A DNA stretch of 16,214 nt, from assembly GCA_963627465.1 (NCBI GenBank), contig CAVGBO010000067.1, forward strand, positions 1-16,214, in the 5' to 3' direction. This document shows positions 1 to 6,432 of this stretch, one piece after another. This stretch comes from CAKUFA01 sp963627465. Its GTDB lineage: Bacteria; Bacillota; Clostridia; Christensenellales; Aristaeellaceae. The position numbers and the translations under genes are program-made. The notes beneath the pieces are model-generated. The model was not told where the DNA came from. It worked only from the letters and a program-made list of their open reading frames with translations, and made no database searches. The first letter of the stretch is position 1, and every line of letters begins with the position of its first letter.

Positions 1-24
1 GCAGGGGGCTTGCGAGCCCCCTGC
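1..24. repeat. GC-rich hairpin, family B-like, at left edge
   Basis: A perfect 10-bp stem (GCAGGGGGCT / AGCCCCCTGC) closes a 4-nt loop. On the + strand it is followed by ACCCC and then a T-rich run up to about position 40, so it could end transcription arriving from the left. It lies just past the stop of the leftward deacetylase gene and may also end that transcript, but the minus-strand tail lies outside the window. The stem and the ACCCC tail match the family B units, but the loop is short. Confidence 0.6.
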
Positions 25-31
25 ACCCCTT

Positions 32-1372
32 TTATTTTTTGCTTGTATCCCCATCCACGCACCGGTAGTATACCGTGTCCGCCTCCAGGGTGACCCCATC
101 CTTGGCAAACAGCTCGTCAATGGTCAGCAGCATGTAGCCCTCTTCCTGAAGGTATTGGCAGATCCGCCGGGCGGATTCCGGGGTGTTGTCCTTGATGTCG
201 TGGCATAGGATAATATCCCCATCGGAGATTTCCTTCTTCACCTTGTTCAGCACATTGGCGGAAGACCGACCCCGCCAGTCGTAGGTGTCCAGGCTCCACT
301 GAATCAGGGGCCAGCCCACCTTGCTCTTGATCATCTGAGGATACAGGCCGTAGGGCACCCGATTGTACCGGGTGGGGATGCCGATGGCGGCAATGAGGGC
401 AGCATTGCACTTTTTCGGCATGGCACGCATGGCGGAGGCGGAAGTCTTCCGCACGTCCCCGTGGGTCCAGTTGTGGCTGCCGATGGCATTGCCCTCGTCA
501 TGCTCCCGCTGGATCAGGTCGTCGTACTCCTTGATCCGGTTGCCAATGACGAAGAAGGTGGCTCGCTCCCCCACCTCCATCAGGCTGTTGAGCACCAGGG
601 TGGTGTTGGTGCGGCTGGGGCCGTCGTCAAAGGTCAGGGCGCAGGTCTTGTAGTAGGTCAGGTTGTCCGTCTCGGTCTGGGCACGCTCCGTCATGTAGGG
701 GCGGATGTCCGGGTACATGAGCGTCACCTGCATCAGGGAATGATGCTCCGGGTACAGCACGTCCGCCGGAATGTGCAGCACCAGGGACAGCCCGTGGAGG
801 GTGAAGGGGGTGGACTCCAACGCTTCCCGGGTGCACAGGGCTTCCACCGCCGTTTCGTCCGCTTCTTCGTCCGGGAAATAGGCGGTGACCTGGGTGCGGA
901 CGGCATCCTCCAGCAGCTGCCAGCCTTCGCTGTCCTCGTCGAAGATGTCCGTCAGGTGAATCTCTTCCCCGGTGGTCATGTCATAGGTGCGGCTGGTGAT
1001 CTGCTGCCCGATGAGATCCCGGTGGTAGGTCACCCGTGCCTGCACCAGAAAGCTGAGCCAGGTGAGGCCTGTGCGGCTGTAGCGGATGCCCACATCCAGC
1101 CGGGAGTTTTTCTCTGTTTTGTTGGCGGCCTTCTCCAGGGTGGGGGCAAGGGCGTCCACGTATCCCTGGGATATGGCGGCCAGCTCTGCATCCACGCTGT
1201 CCAGCACCGTGTCTGCCGTCCATACCCGGACAATGCTCTTGTTGTCCTGGGTGGTGTCCTGCTTGGTCAGGGTCACTTTGTGGCAGGCCTGAAAGCCCTC
1301 CCCCTTGGCGGAGGTCGCCAGGGACAGGGGCAGGATCAGGGAAAGGATCAGCGCAGTCAACCGCTTCATCAT
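32..1372 (-). CDS. Secreted polysaccharide deacetylase (carbohydrate esterase 4) with N-terminal DUF3298/PdaC-like region
   Basis: Predicted to remove N- or O-acetyl groups from an extracytoplasmic polysaccharide, probably peptidoglycan. The start (446 aa) follows a GAGGGAG ribosome site 6 nt upstream; a second ATG directly follows. Residues 1-24 look like a signal peptide (KR, hydrophobic stretch, small residues before the cut). Residues about 30-235 resemble the DUF3298-type region that precedes the catalytic domain in PdaC-like deacetylases. The NodB-type catalytic domain follows: TFDDGPS (about 247-253, metal and catalytic Asp), SHNWTHGD (about 297-304, metal His pair), RVPYG (about 337), DTYDWRG (about 360) and ILCHD (about 388), so all five family motifs are present. 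The gene stands alone, separated from ruvX by the 1398-2070 repeat array, and I see no clear promoter. Family is confident; the exact substrate is unknown. Confidence 0.9.
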   Translation of the reverse strand: MMKRLTALILSLILPLSLATSAKGEGFQACHKVTLTKQDTTQDNKSIVRVWTADTVLDSVDAELAAISQGYVDALAPTLEKAANKTEKNSRLDVGIRYSRTGLTWLSFLVQARVTYHRDLIGQQITSRTYDMTTGEEIHLTDIFDEDSEGWQLLEDAVRTQVTAYFPDEEADETAVEALCTREALESTPFTLHGLSLVLHIPADVLYPEHHSLMQVTLMYPDIRPYMTERAQTETDNLTYYKTCALTFDDGPSRTNTTLVLNSLMEVGERATFFVIGNRIKEYDDLIQREHDEGNAIGSHNWTHGDVRKTSASAMRAMPKKCNAALIAAIGIPTRYNRVPYGLYPQMIKSKVGWPLIQWSLDTYDWRGRSSANVLNKVKKEISDGDIILCHDIKDNTPESARRICQYLQEEGYMLLTIDELFAKDGVTLEADTVYYRCVDGDTSKK

Positions 1373-1409
1373 GGTGTTCTCCCTCTTTGTAAATAAACCA
1401 GAGGGCTTA

Positions 1410-1580
1410 GCCCTCTGGACTCCTTCGCAGTCGCCTTACAAGCAACAGACTTATTCTGTTAGGCTTCCCAGAGGGCTTTGCGGTCGCCCTCTGGACTCCT
1501 TCGCGTCCCCTTCGGATGAAGAAGAGCTTTACCGATAGGTTTTCAAGGGGGCTTTCCGGTCGCCCCCTTGACCCCTTCGG
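1410..1580 (+). repeat. 171-bp direct repeat, copy 1
   Basis: By eye this is identical to 1637-1807, with a period of 227 bp. It covers the right half of one hairpin unit and two complete units. The intervening 56 bp (1581-1636) hold a different linker and the left half of the next unit. The simplest reading is a recent tandem duplication or unequal exchange between units. Confidence 0.9.
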
Positions 1581-1636
1581 ACGCACTCCTTTGAAGTGGG
1601 TTTTAACTGATAGGCTTCCCAGAGGGCTTTGCGATC

Positions 1637-1807
1637 GCCCTCTGGACTCCTTCGCAGTCGCCTTACAAGCAACAGACTTATTCTGTTAGGCTTCCCAGAG
1701 GGCTTTGCGGTCGCCCTCTGGACTCCTTCGCGTCCCCTTCGGATGAAGAAGAGCTTTACCGATAGGTTTTCAAGGGGGCTTTCCGGTCGCCCCCTTGACC
1801 CCTTCGG
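1637..1807 (+). repeat. 171-bp direct repeat, copy 2
   Basis: Second copy of the block at 1410-1580. Identity stops just after the CCCCTTCGG tail of the last + unit; there copy 1 continues ACGCACTCC and this copy continues CGCACGTCC. Confidence 0.9.
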
Positions 1808-1838
1808 CGCACGTCCTTCGGATGAAGGCACTTTGTTA

Positions 1839-1865
1839 TGTAAGGATAAATAAATTAATCTTACA
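1839..1865. repeat. AT-rich central inverted repeat of array 1
   Basis: TGTAAG ... CTTACA arms flank a 15-bp AT-rich middle. It is the point where family B units switch from + to - orientation. The same position in the other arrays is held by 3423-3447 and 6583-6607. Confidence 0.7.
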
Positions 1866-2074
1866 ATACCCACAACCTATCTAGGATGGCGACCGAAGGG
1901 TTCCAAGGGGCGACCGGAAAGCCCCTTGGAAGCAACAATCCCGAAACGAAACTGTTAACCCTAAACCCTTCATGCCCGAAGGAGTCCAGAGGGCGATCGG
2001 AAAGCCCTCTGGAACATGCATGATCGAACAAGAAGCTGTACTCTTAACCCTTCAAGCCCGAAGGAAATATCCCA

Positions 2075-2443
2075 TCACTCGTGATGATGACACCCGCATC
2101 CGCAGTCGTCTTCCTCATGATGGTGATGATGCCCGCATCCGCAGCCGCAGCCGTCCTCCGGCAGATCCGCCACGGCGGTCTGCACATTCATGGCGCAGAA
2201 CTTGGTGAACACCTGCTCCACCACGTCCTCTTCTTCCGCCACCACAAAGGAAAGCTCGCCGTTTTCTTCCACCACCCGGGTAATGAGGATCTGCTCCTCC
2301 CCGTTGGCGTCCTTCTCCATTTCAATCAGCACCACATAGTCCTGCCCTGCATAGGGGATGGTGGCACCGTAATGGAAGCGGTAGACCTTGCCGTCCGGGG
2401 AGGTAAGCTCCACCACGGCGTCATTCAAATCCGGCGTATCCAT
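2075..2443 (-). CDS. DUF1292-family protein with Cys/His-rich C-terminal tail
   Basis: A 122-residue acidic protein. Residues about 1-85 fit the DUF1292 pattern: a beta-rich 'DGKVYRFHY ... YVVLIEME' core, then a valine/glutamate-rich stretch ending near EQVFTKF. Members such as B. subtilis YrzB sit downstream of ruvX and have no known function. The last 25 or so residues are unusual: GCGCGCG, five His, an acidic linker, then CGCGC and three His, which looks like a metal-binding tail. The ATG at 2443 shares its A with the TGA stop of the upstream gene (TGATG), and GAGGA lies 9 nt before it, so translation is probably coupled to the ruvX fusion. A TTG one codon earlier is less likely. Confidence 0.85.
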   Translation of the reverse strand: MDTPDLNDAVVELTSPDGKVYRFHYGATIPYAGQDYVVLIEMEKDANGEEQILITRVVEENGELSFVVAEEEDVVEQVFTKFCAMNVQTAVADLPEDGCGCGCGHHHHHEEDDCGCGCHHHE

Positions 2444-2766
2444 CAATCTTCGTCCTCGTCTTCGTCTTCGTCCTCTTCCATCAGTTCCTCAAAGCGGGCG
2501 AACACGGCGTTGGCCACATCCTCGTCATCCACGTACTCGTAGTAATCATTGCCCTCGTCATCCTTGAGCACCTTCATGATCACCACGCCGCCTTCTTCCT
2601 CATCCTCCTCCAGCTCTTCCTCGGGGAGCATGAGCACGATGTAGCACTCGTCTTCATAGTCCAGGGTAGCCAGGTGTTCGAAGCGGACGGTTTCTCCGTT
2701 TTCGTCCACCAGTTCCACGTATTCCACATCTTCCTCTTCGTAGTCCTTATGTTCATGGTCAGCCAT
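2443..2766 (-). CDS. Probable internally initiated DUF1292 protein (nested in the ruvX frame)
   Basis: In-frame ATG at 2766 begins MADHEHKDYEEEDVEYVEL, a typical DUF1292 amino end, and gives a 107-residue acidic protein. GTGAGGA lies just upstream with 7 nt spacing, which would be coincidental if only the fusion were made. In relatives this is normally a separate gene after ruvX. Here the ruvX stop codon seems to have been lost or read into it. Whether both products exist cannot be told from sequence. Confidence 0.6.
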   Translation of the reverse strand: MADHEHKDYEEEDVEYVELVDENGETVRFEHLATLDYEDECYIVLMLPEEELEEDEEEGGVVIMKVLKDDEGNDYYEYVDDEDVANAVFARFEELMEEDEDEDEDED

Positions 2767-3213
2767 GATGCATTCCTCACTTTCATCCTGCTGGGGTGCA
2801 TGGGCGGCGGTGTCCAGCCATTGCTGGAGAATCACGGCCGCCGCTACCTTGTCCACATGCTGCTTGCGCTCAGCACGGTGCATGTTGTCCTCCAGCAGGG
2901 CATTCTCGGCGGTCACGGTGGTGAGCCGCTCATCCTGATAATACACCGTCAGCCCGGCTTTTTCAAGCTGTTGGCAAAAAAGCTTTACCTTTTGGGTCTG
3001 AAAGCCCTCGGTGCCGTCCATGTTCAGGGGCAGGCCGCTGAGCACCAGGGTGGTGTCGTACTGCTGGCACAGCTCCTTGACGCGCTTCACGTCCGGGGTG
3101 AAGCCCACCCGGCGGATCACTTCCACCGGGGTGGCGATGAGGCGCATGGCATCGCTGACGGCCACACCGATGCGCACATCGCCGATGTCCAGGCATAGGA
3201 TTCGTTCGTTCAT
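2443..3213 (-). CDS. ruvX: RuvX (YqgF-type Holliday junction resolvase-like) fused in frame to a DUF1292 protein
   Basis: 256 residues in one uninterrupted frame. Residues 1-138 are RuvX/YqgF, an RNase H-fold nuclease linked to rRNA processing or Holliday-junction cleavage: CLDIGDVRIGVAVSD (first catalytic Asp), LSGLPLNMDGTEG, DERLTTVTAENALL (catalytic Glu) and HVDKVAAAVILQQWLD (last Asp). Ordinary RuvX ends about here, at roughly 140 residues. Residues 150-256 form a DUF1292 protein: EYVELVDENGETVRFEHLAT, DECYIVLML, an acidic run, then VFARFEELMEE and a poly Asp/Glu tail. An internal ATG (residue 150, position 2766) has its own GAGGA site 7 nt upstream, so a separate DUF1292 product is likely. 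The ruvX start is supported by AAAAGGAG 5 nt upstream. The order matches the yrrK-yrzB pair of Bacillus, followed by a second DUF1292 gene. Confidence 0.9.
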   Translation of the reverse strand: MNERILCLDIGDVRIGVAVSDAMRLIATPVEVIRRVGFTPDVKRVKELCQQYDTTLVLSGLPLNMDGTEGFQTQKVKLFCQQLEKAGLTVYYQDERLTTVTAENALLEDNMHRAERKQHVDKVAAAVILQQWLDTAAHAPQQDESEECIMADHEHKDYEEEDVEYVELVDENGETVRFEHLATLDYEDECYIVLMLPEEELEEDEEEGGVVIMKVLKDDEGNDYYEYVDDEDVANAVFARFEELMEEDEDEDEDED

Positions 3214-3267
3214 GAAAACTCCTTTTTTCTGGGAAAAGATTCCCTCGCAAAAAAGTTGAAATTGTTC

Positions 3268-3609
3268 GCAGGGGGCTTAAACGGGGCGAAGCCCCTCGCC
3301 CCCCTGGACTCCTTCGCGTCCCCTTCGGAAGCAACTTGTCCTTTTATGGAGATTGCAGGGGGCTTTCCGGTCGCCCCCTGCACCCCTTCGGCGCACGTCC
3401 TTCGGATGAAGATGTTTTGTTATGTAAGTATAAATATTTAACTTACAATACTCCAAACCTTGCAAAGGGATGCACCCGAAGGGTTCCAAGGGGCGACCGG
3501 AAAGCCCCTTGGAAGCAACACTATCGAACAGAAGTTGTAAACCCTAGTAGTAGGGTGCTCCGAAGGAGTCCAGAGGGCGAGGGTCTTCGACCCGCTTAAG
3601 CCCTCTGGA
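3268..3609. repeat. Intergenic array 2 of family B hairpin units
   Basis: Most of the 443-bp gap between the M16 peptidase and ruvX. Two + units (3268-3307, with a nested GGGGCGAAGCCCC hairpin in its loop; 3355-3381), an AT-rich inverted repeat (3423-3447), then two - units (3484-3514; 3569-3609, nested GGGTCTTCGACCC). A short hairpin ACCCTA-GTAG-TAGGGT (3541-3556) lies between the two - units. The whole is symmetric around the AT-rich centre. No protein gene is supported. Confidence 0.88.
3423..3447. repeat. AT-rich central inverted repeat of array 2
   Basis: TGTAAGT and ACTTACA arms, each 7 bp, flank an 11-bp A/T-only middle. It marks the switch in unit orientation, as in arrays 1 and 4. 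Confidence 0.75.
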
Positions 3610-3656
3610 ATAAGCTTTAAGGGAAAGAAGCAGGAACGCTGCTTGCCATGCTTTCA

Positions 3657-4928
3657 TCAAAGCACGAAAGTGCTGTACTCTTCTGCTTTGTTCCCCGCCG
3701 CCGACAGGCAGGGGGTAACGCTCAGGCTCTTCCTGGCGCAGTCCATCACCTCATCATAGGTCAGGGCTTCCATCTTCGTAATGGTCTCCTCCGGGGTGAA
3801 GGTGCGGTTCAGGTGCAATAGACTCCGCCCCATGGCCTGCATTCTGCCTCCGGGGCTTTCCAGCCCAAGGAGATAGCCCCCCCGCAGCTGGGTCTTGGCA
3901 TCGTGGAATTCCTTCTCCGTCATGCCCTCCTCCGTCAGCTTCTTCAGCTCCCGGCGGATCTCCTCCAGCACCTTTTCCCCATTCTGGGGGGATACCCCGG
4001 CGTAGATGCCGAAAGTGCCGCAGCCCACATAGCTGTTGGGGAAGGAGTAAATGGAGTAGGCCATGCCCATCTCCTCCCGAATCTTCTGAAACAGCCGGGA
4101 AGACATGCTGCCCCCCAACACCGTGCTCAGCACCGCCTGGGCGTATCGGTCAGCAGAGCCGTAGGCAATGCCCGGGAAGCCCAGGCACAGGTGGAGCTGC
4201 TCCGTGTCCTTGTTCTTCACCTGAATCTGCCCCTGACGCAGCGTTTCGCAGGGGATTTCCGCCGGCGCTCCGGGATTCTCCCAATCCCCGAAGAACTGCT
4301 CCATGAGGGAGAGCACCAGCGCCGGATCATAGTTGCCGCACAGGGATACCACCGTGTCTTGCGGGCGATAATGCTTCCCCCGGTAGCGGAACAGATCCTC
4401 CCGGCTGTAGGCGGAAATCAATTCGGACGTGCCCAGGATGGGCATCCCCAGGGACTGATCCCCGAACATGGCCTTGCTCAGCAGGTCGTGCACCAGATCC
4501 TCCGGGGAATCCTCGTCCATGCCGATTTCCTCCAGGATCACCCCACGCTCCTTGGCAAACTCCCCTGCATCCAGGGTGGCGTGGATGGTCAGGTCCGCCA
4601 GCACATCCACCGCCAGGGGCAGATCCTCATCAATGACCTTGGCGTACAGGCAGGTGCAGTCCTTGCCGGTAAAGGCGTTCAGCTGACCGCCTACCGCATC
4701 CATCTCCTCGGCAATCTGCCGGGCAGTGCGGTGGGTAGTGCCCTTGAACACCATGTGCTCCAGGAAGTGGGACAGGCCGTTTTCCGTAGGGGTCTCCATC
4801 ATGGAGCCTACCCGGAGCCATACCCCGATGGATACGGAGCGGAGGTAGGGCAGCCGCTCCCCCACAATGCGCAGACCGTTGGGCAGCACCCACAGGTCGT
4901 TCAGGCTTTGTTGATTCATGAGATTCAC
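3657..4928 (-). CDS. M16-family zinc peptidase (processing-protease type)
   Basis: 423 residues, the usual length for bacterial M16 peptidases such as B. subtilis MlpA (YmxG). Residues 54-58 are HFLEH, the inverted zinc motif HxxEH, and E134 lies 76 residues further on, where the third zinc ligand is expected. The GxxHFLEHMVFKGT context and GGQLNAFT are typical. The second half (GSMSSRLFQKIREEMGMAYSIYSF) is the inactive M16 repeat. I use GTG at 4928: GGGAG is 5 nt upstream and GTGA overlaps the stop of the transglutaminase gene by 4 bp, which indicates coupling. ATG at 4919 would lie 14 nt from that site. In Bacillus this gene lies shortly downstream of pnpA, and the same neighbourhood is kept here with two genes inserted. 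Natural substrate unknown. Confidence 0.9.
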   Translation of the reverse strand: MNLMNQQSLNDLWVLPNGLRIVGERLPYLRSVSIGVWLRVGSMMETPTENGLSHFLEHMVFKGTTHRTARQIAEEMDAVGGQLNAFTGKDCTCLYAKVIDEDLPLAVDVLADLTIHATLDAGEFAKERGVILEEIGMDEDSPEDLVHDLLSKAMFGDQSLGMPILGTSELISAYSREDLFRYRGKHYRPQDTVVSLCGNYDPALVLSLMEQFFGDWENPGAPAEIPCETLRQGQIQVKNKDTEQLHLCLGFPGIAYGSADRYAQAVLSTVLGGSMSSRLFQKIREEMGMAYSIYSFPNSYVGCGTFGIYAGVSPQNGEKVLEEIRRELKKLTEEGMTEKEFHDAKTQLRGGYLLGLESPGGRMQAMGRSLLHLNRTFTPEETITKMEALTYDEVMDCARKSLSVTPCLSAAGNKAEEYSTFVL

Positions 4929-5626
4929 TTACTCTCCCTTAGCTTTTTCACATTTCTGTTCATCAGATGCCGCCCCAGGTGCCGGTACACAAAGGCCTTC
5001 ACCGGGGACATGGGCTGATGATGCTCTTTAAGCAGGCTGTCCGGGTCATCGTACACGCCGAAGTCCCGCACAATGCCCTCACTTTGAATATACGTGTCAT
5101 TGCGGTTGAAGTCAATCACCGGGTGACGGAAATCCTTCACCGCCGCCCCGTAGCCGCAGAAAGAACCTTCGCACTTGGGGAAGGCGGATTGGAGGCTTTC
5201 CAGATAGGCCTTGTCCAGGATGAAGGCCTCCAGATTGTACCACACCTGATCCAGCTCCACTTCCACCCAGCTGTGGAAGATTTCCGCCGGGGCTTGGCGG
5301 TACACCAGCCCGGTCATGGCGCCCTTTTGCAGCCGCTTGTCAATGTTGAAGCCGTGGATGCGGCAGGGAACGCCGCAGCCCCGGAGCAGGGCCATCAGCA
5401 GGGTGCCCTTGGTGTTGCACTGGCCGTAGCCGTCCTGAAGCACACGGGAGGCAGGGATGCTGTCGTCCGTGTTGTAGCCGAAGAGGATCTCGTCCCGGAC
5501 GAAGTTGTAGATGCTTTGGATGCACTCGAAAGGCGGCAGTGCCTTCCAGCCTCGGTCGTGGATGAGCTGCTGAAGCGCAGGATTGGAATAGTCCAGCATG
5601 GGGGTTTCGGCAAGATAGGCAGGCAT
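4925..5626 (-). CDS. Transglutaminase-like cysteine protease-fold protein
   Basis: 233 residues, no signal peptide, so probably cytoplasmic. The core is a transglutaminase-like domain: residues 33-70 carry 'FECIQSIYNFVRDEILFGYN', then GYGQCNTKG with the candidate nucleophile C70, followed by FHSWVEVE with H118. The third position, usually Asp, may be E133 in WYNLEAF. Cys-His are in the right order and spacing. Such proteins can act as amidases or peptidases rather than cross-linkers. The start at 5626 has GGGAG 8 nt upstream; the longer open frame to 5839 runs through a hairpin repeat and is rejected. It overlaps the M16 gene by 4 bp, so the two form an operon. A link to M16-dependent proteolysis is possible but unproven. 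Confidence 0.8.
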   Translation of the reverse strand: MPAYLAETPMLDYSNPALQQLIHDRGWKALPPFECIQSIYNFVRDEILFGYNTDDSIPASRVLQDGYGQCNTKGTLLMALLRGCGVPCRIHGFNIDKRLQKGAMTGLVYRQAPAEIFHSWVEVELDQVWYNLEAFILDKAYLESLQSAFPKCEGSFCGYGAAVKDFRHPVIDFNRNDTYIQSEGIVRDFGVYDDPDSLLKEHHQPMSPVKAFVYRHLGRHLMNRNVKKLRESK

Positions 5627-5689
5627 GGTTTTTCTCCCGGGCAATGCCCTTAGGTCTGATAAAAGTGGAATCAACACAAAAGACAAGAT

Positions 5690-5802
5690 AGGTAAACCCC
5701 AAAAGTAGGGTGCCCCGAAGGGGTCAAGGGGGCGACCGGAAAGCCCCCTTGAAACAACATTTGAAGAGCGATGCAGGCAACCCTTAACTTTGGATGCCCG
5801 AA
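5690..5802 (-). repeat. Single family B hairpin unit (region 3)
   Basis: One - strand unit between the transglutaminase and ATC hydrolase genes: hairpin 5724-5752 (TCAAGGGGGC / GCCCCCTTGA around the standard loop), then the ACCCCTTCGG tail and a GCACCCTACTTTT linker running leftward. A half tail GCCCGAATG remains near 5793. There is no AT-rich centre and no partner of opposite orientation, so this is either a minimal or a decayed array. Confidence 0.8.
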
Positions 5803-5808
5803 TGACCT

Positions 5809-6411
5809 TTATTTCCTGTAGAAATGAAAATCGCAGCAATTTCCGCCATACCCCAGGGTTTGGGTGCGGGAAAACCCAATTTTCCGCAGCCCCCCGTAGG
5901 TCACATCATCCACATCGCAGAACAGGCGGCAAAGCTCCTCGCAGCCGTTCTCCACGCAGGCGGTGTGCCACAGGCATTGGGTGATGGTAATGTCGTAGCT
6001 GTCCTTTTCCCGGCGCTGGGTGCTTTGCTGCAAGTCCGTGGTCTTCATGATCTTCAGGAAGATGCTGCTGTACAGCCGGTAGAACCCGGGCACACGCTCC
6101 ATCTTGGCGGTGGAGGCGTGCTTTTTTGCCGCCACCACATCCAGCATGTAGTGCCGCATGAGGCTGGTGACTTCCGCCTCGGTTCTGCCGCTGGCCTGCA
6201 AGGCTTTGTACAGGGCGATTCGGGGCAGAATGGTCTGGGTCAGGGTCTTCATCTGGTTCTTCGTTTTGCCACGGGTGGCGGCGAGGATGGCGGACAGGTT
6301 GGCTTCTGCCTGATGCGCCAGCAGATTGCCCTGCTCCTCCCCCAAAGAGGCGGTCAGGAAGGTTCTGATTTGCTGCATTTGCGGGCACTGAATGGATTGG
6401 GTTGTTGCCAT
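5809..6411 (-). CDS. L-2-amino-thiazoline-4-carboxylic acid hydrolase-family protein
   Basis: 200 residues. The C-terminal half matches the ATC_hydrolase family as I remember it: TQCLWHTACVENGCEELCRLFCDVDD, then YGGLRKIGFSRTQTLGYGG and the ending CCDFHFYRK. Family members are named after an enzyme that opens 2-aminothiazoline-4-carboxylate on the way to L-cysteine. Most Clostridia copies are uncharacterised, so the true substrate is uncertain. Several Cys and His in this half could form the active site. The start at 6411 (MATTQSIQ) has AAAGGAGGG 6 nt upstream; the longer frame to 6546 translates repeat DNA. It is flanked by family B repeats on both sides, so it may be its own transcription unit between pnp and the transglutaminase gene. 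Confidence 0.8.
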   Translation of the reverse strand: MATTQSIQCPQMQQIRTFLTASLGEEQGNLLAHQAEANLSAILAATRGKTKNQMKTLTQTILPRIALYKALQASGRTEAEVTSLMRHYMLDVVAAKKHASTAKMERVPGFYRLYSSIFLKIMKTTDLQQSTQRREKDSYDITITQCLWHTACVENGCEELCRLFCDVDDVTYGGLRKIGFSRTQTLGYGGNCCDFHFYRK

Positions 6412-6432
6412 GGTTCTCCCTCCTTTAATGGG

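Larger units (their letters stand above)
1398..2070. repeat. Intergenic array 1 of family B hairpin units
   Basis: This fills the gap between ruvX/DUF1292 and the deacetylase. Six hairpins read on the + strand (1398-1418, 1468-1494, 1543-1571, 1619-1645, 1695-1721, 1770-1798), spaced about 70-76 bp apart. Then comes an AT-rich inverted repeat (1839-1865), then two hairpins on the - strand (1901-1931, 1985-2013). The usual unit is a variable stem, the near-constant loop CTTTSCGGTCG, the matching stem, then ACYCCTTCG. The first hairpin has only TTA as loop. Linkers between + units end in related motifs such as GATAGG or GTTAGG. No protein gene is supported here; open frames across the array are read-through of the repeats. 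Confidence 0.9.

Noticed and set aside
461..1396. 311-codon + frame opposite the deacetylase, and similar long + frames opposite the M16, transglutaminase, ATC hydrolase and glycosyltransferase genes
   Set aside because: All lie antisense to well-supported genes, lack ribosome sites and encode low-complexity sequence typical of GC-rich shadows.
1398..1798. CRISPR array suggested by the regular 75-bp spacing
   Set aside because: Repeats and linkers are both repeated, stems vary, two linkers are duplicated exactly, unit length is wrong and no cas gene is present.
1529..1873. Open frames through the family B arrays with recurring 'GRPLDPF' or 'GDRKAP' peptides
   Set aside because: The repeated peptides are translations of the hairpin loop and tail in different frames and on both strands; no conserved start or ribosome site goes with them.
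1398..2070. Integron attC array
   Set aside because: No integrase, no gene cassettes between the sites, and the core-site motif of attC is not seen.
4928..5839. Longer amino end of the transglutaminase-like protein (to 5839)
   Set aside because: The extension translates a family B unit and the end of the ATC hydrolase gene; the start at 5626 has a good ribosome site.
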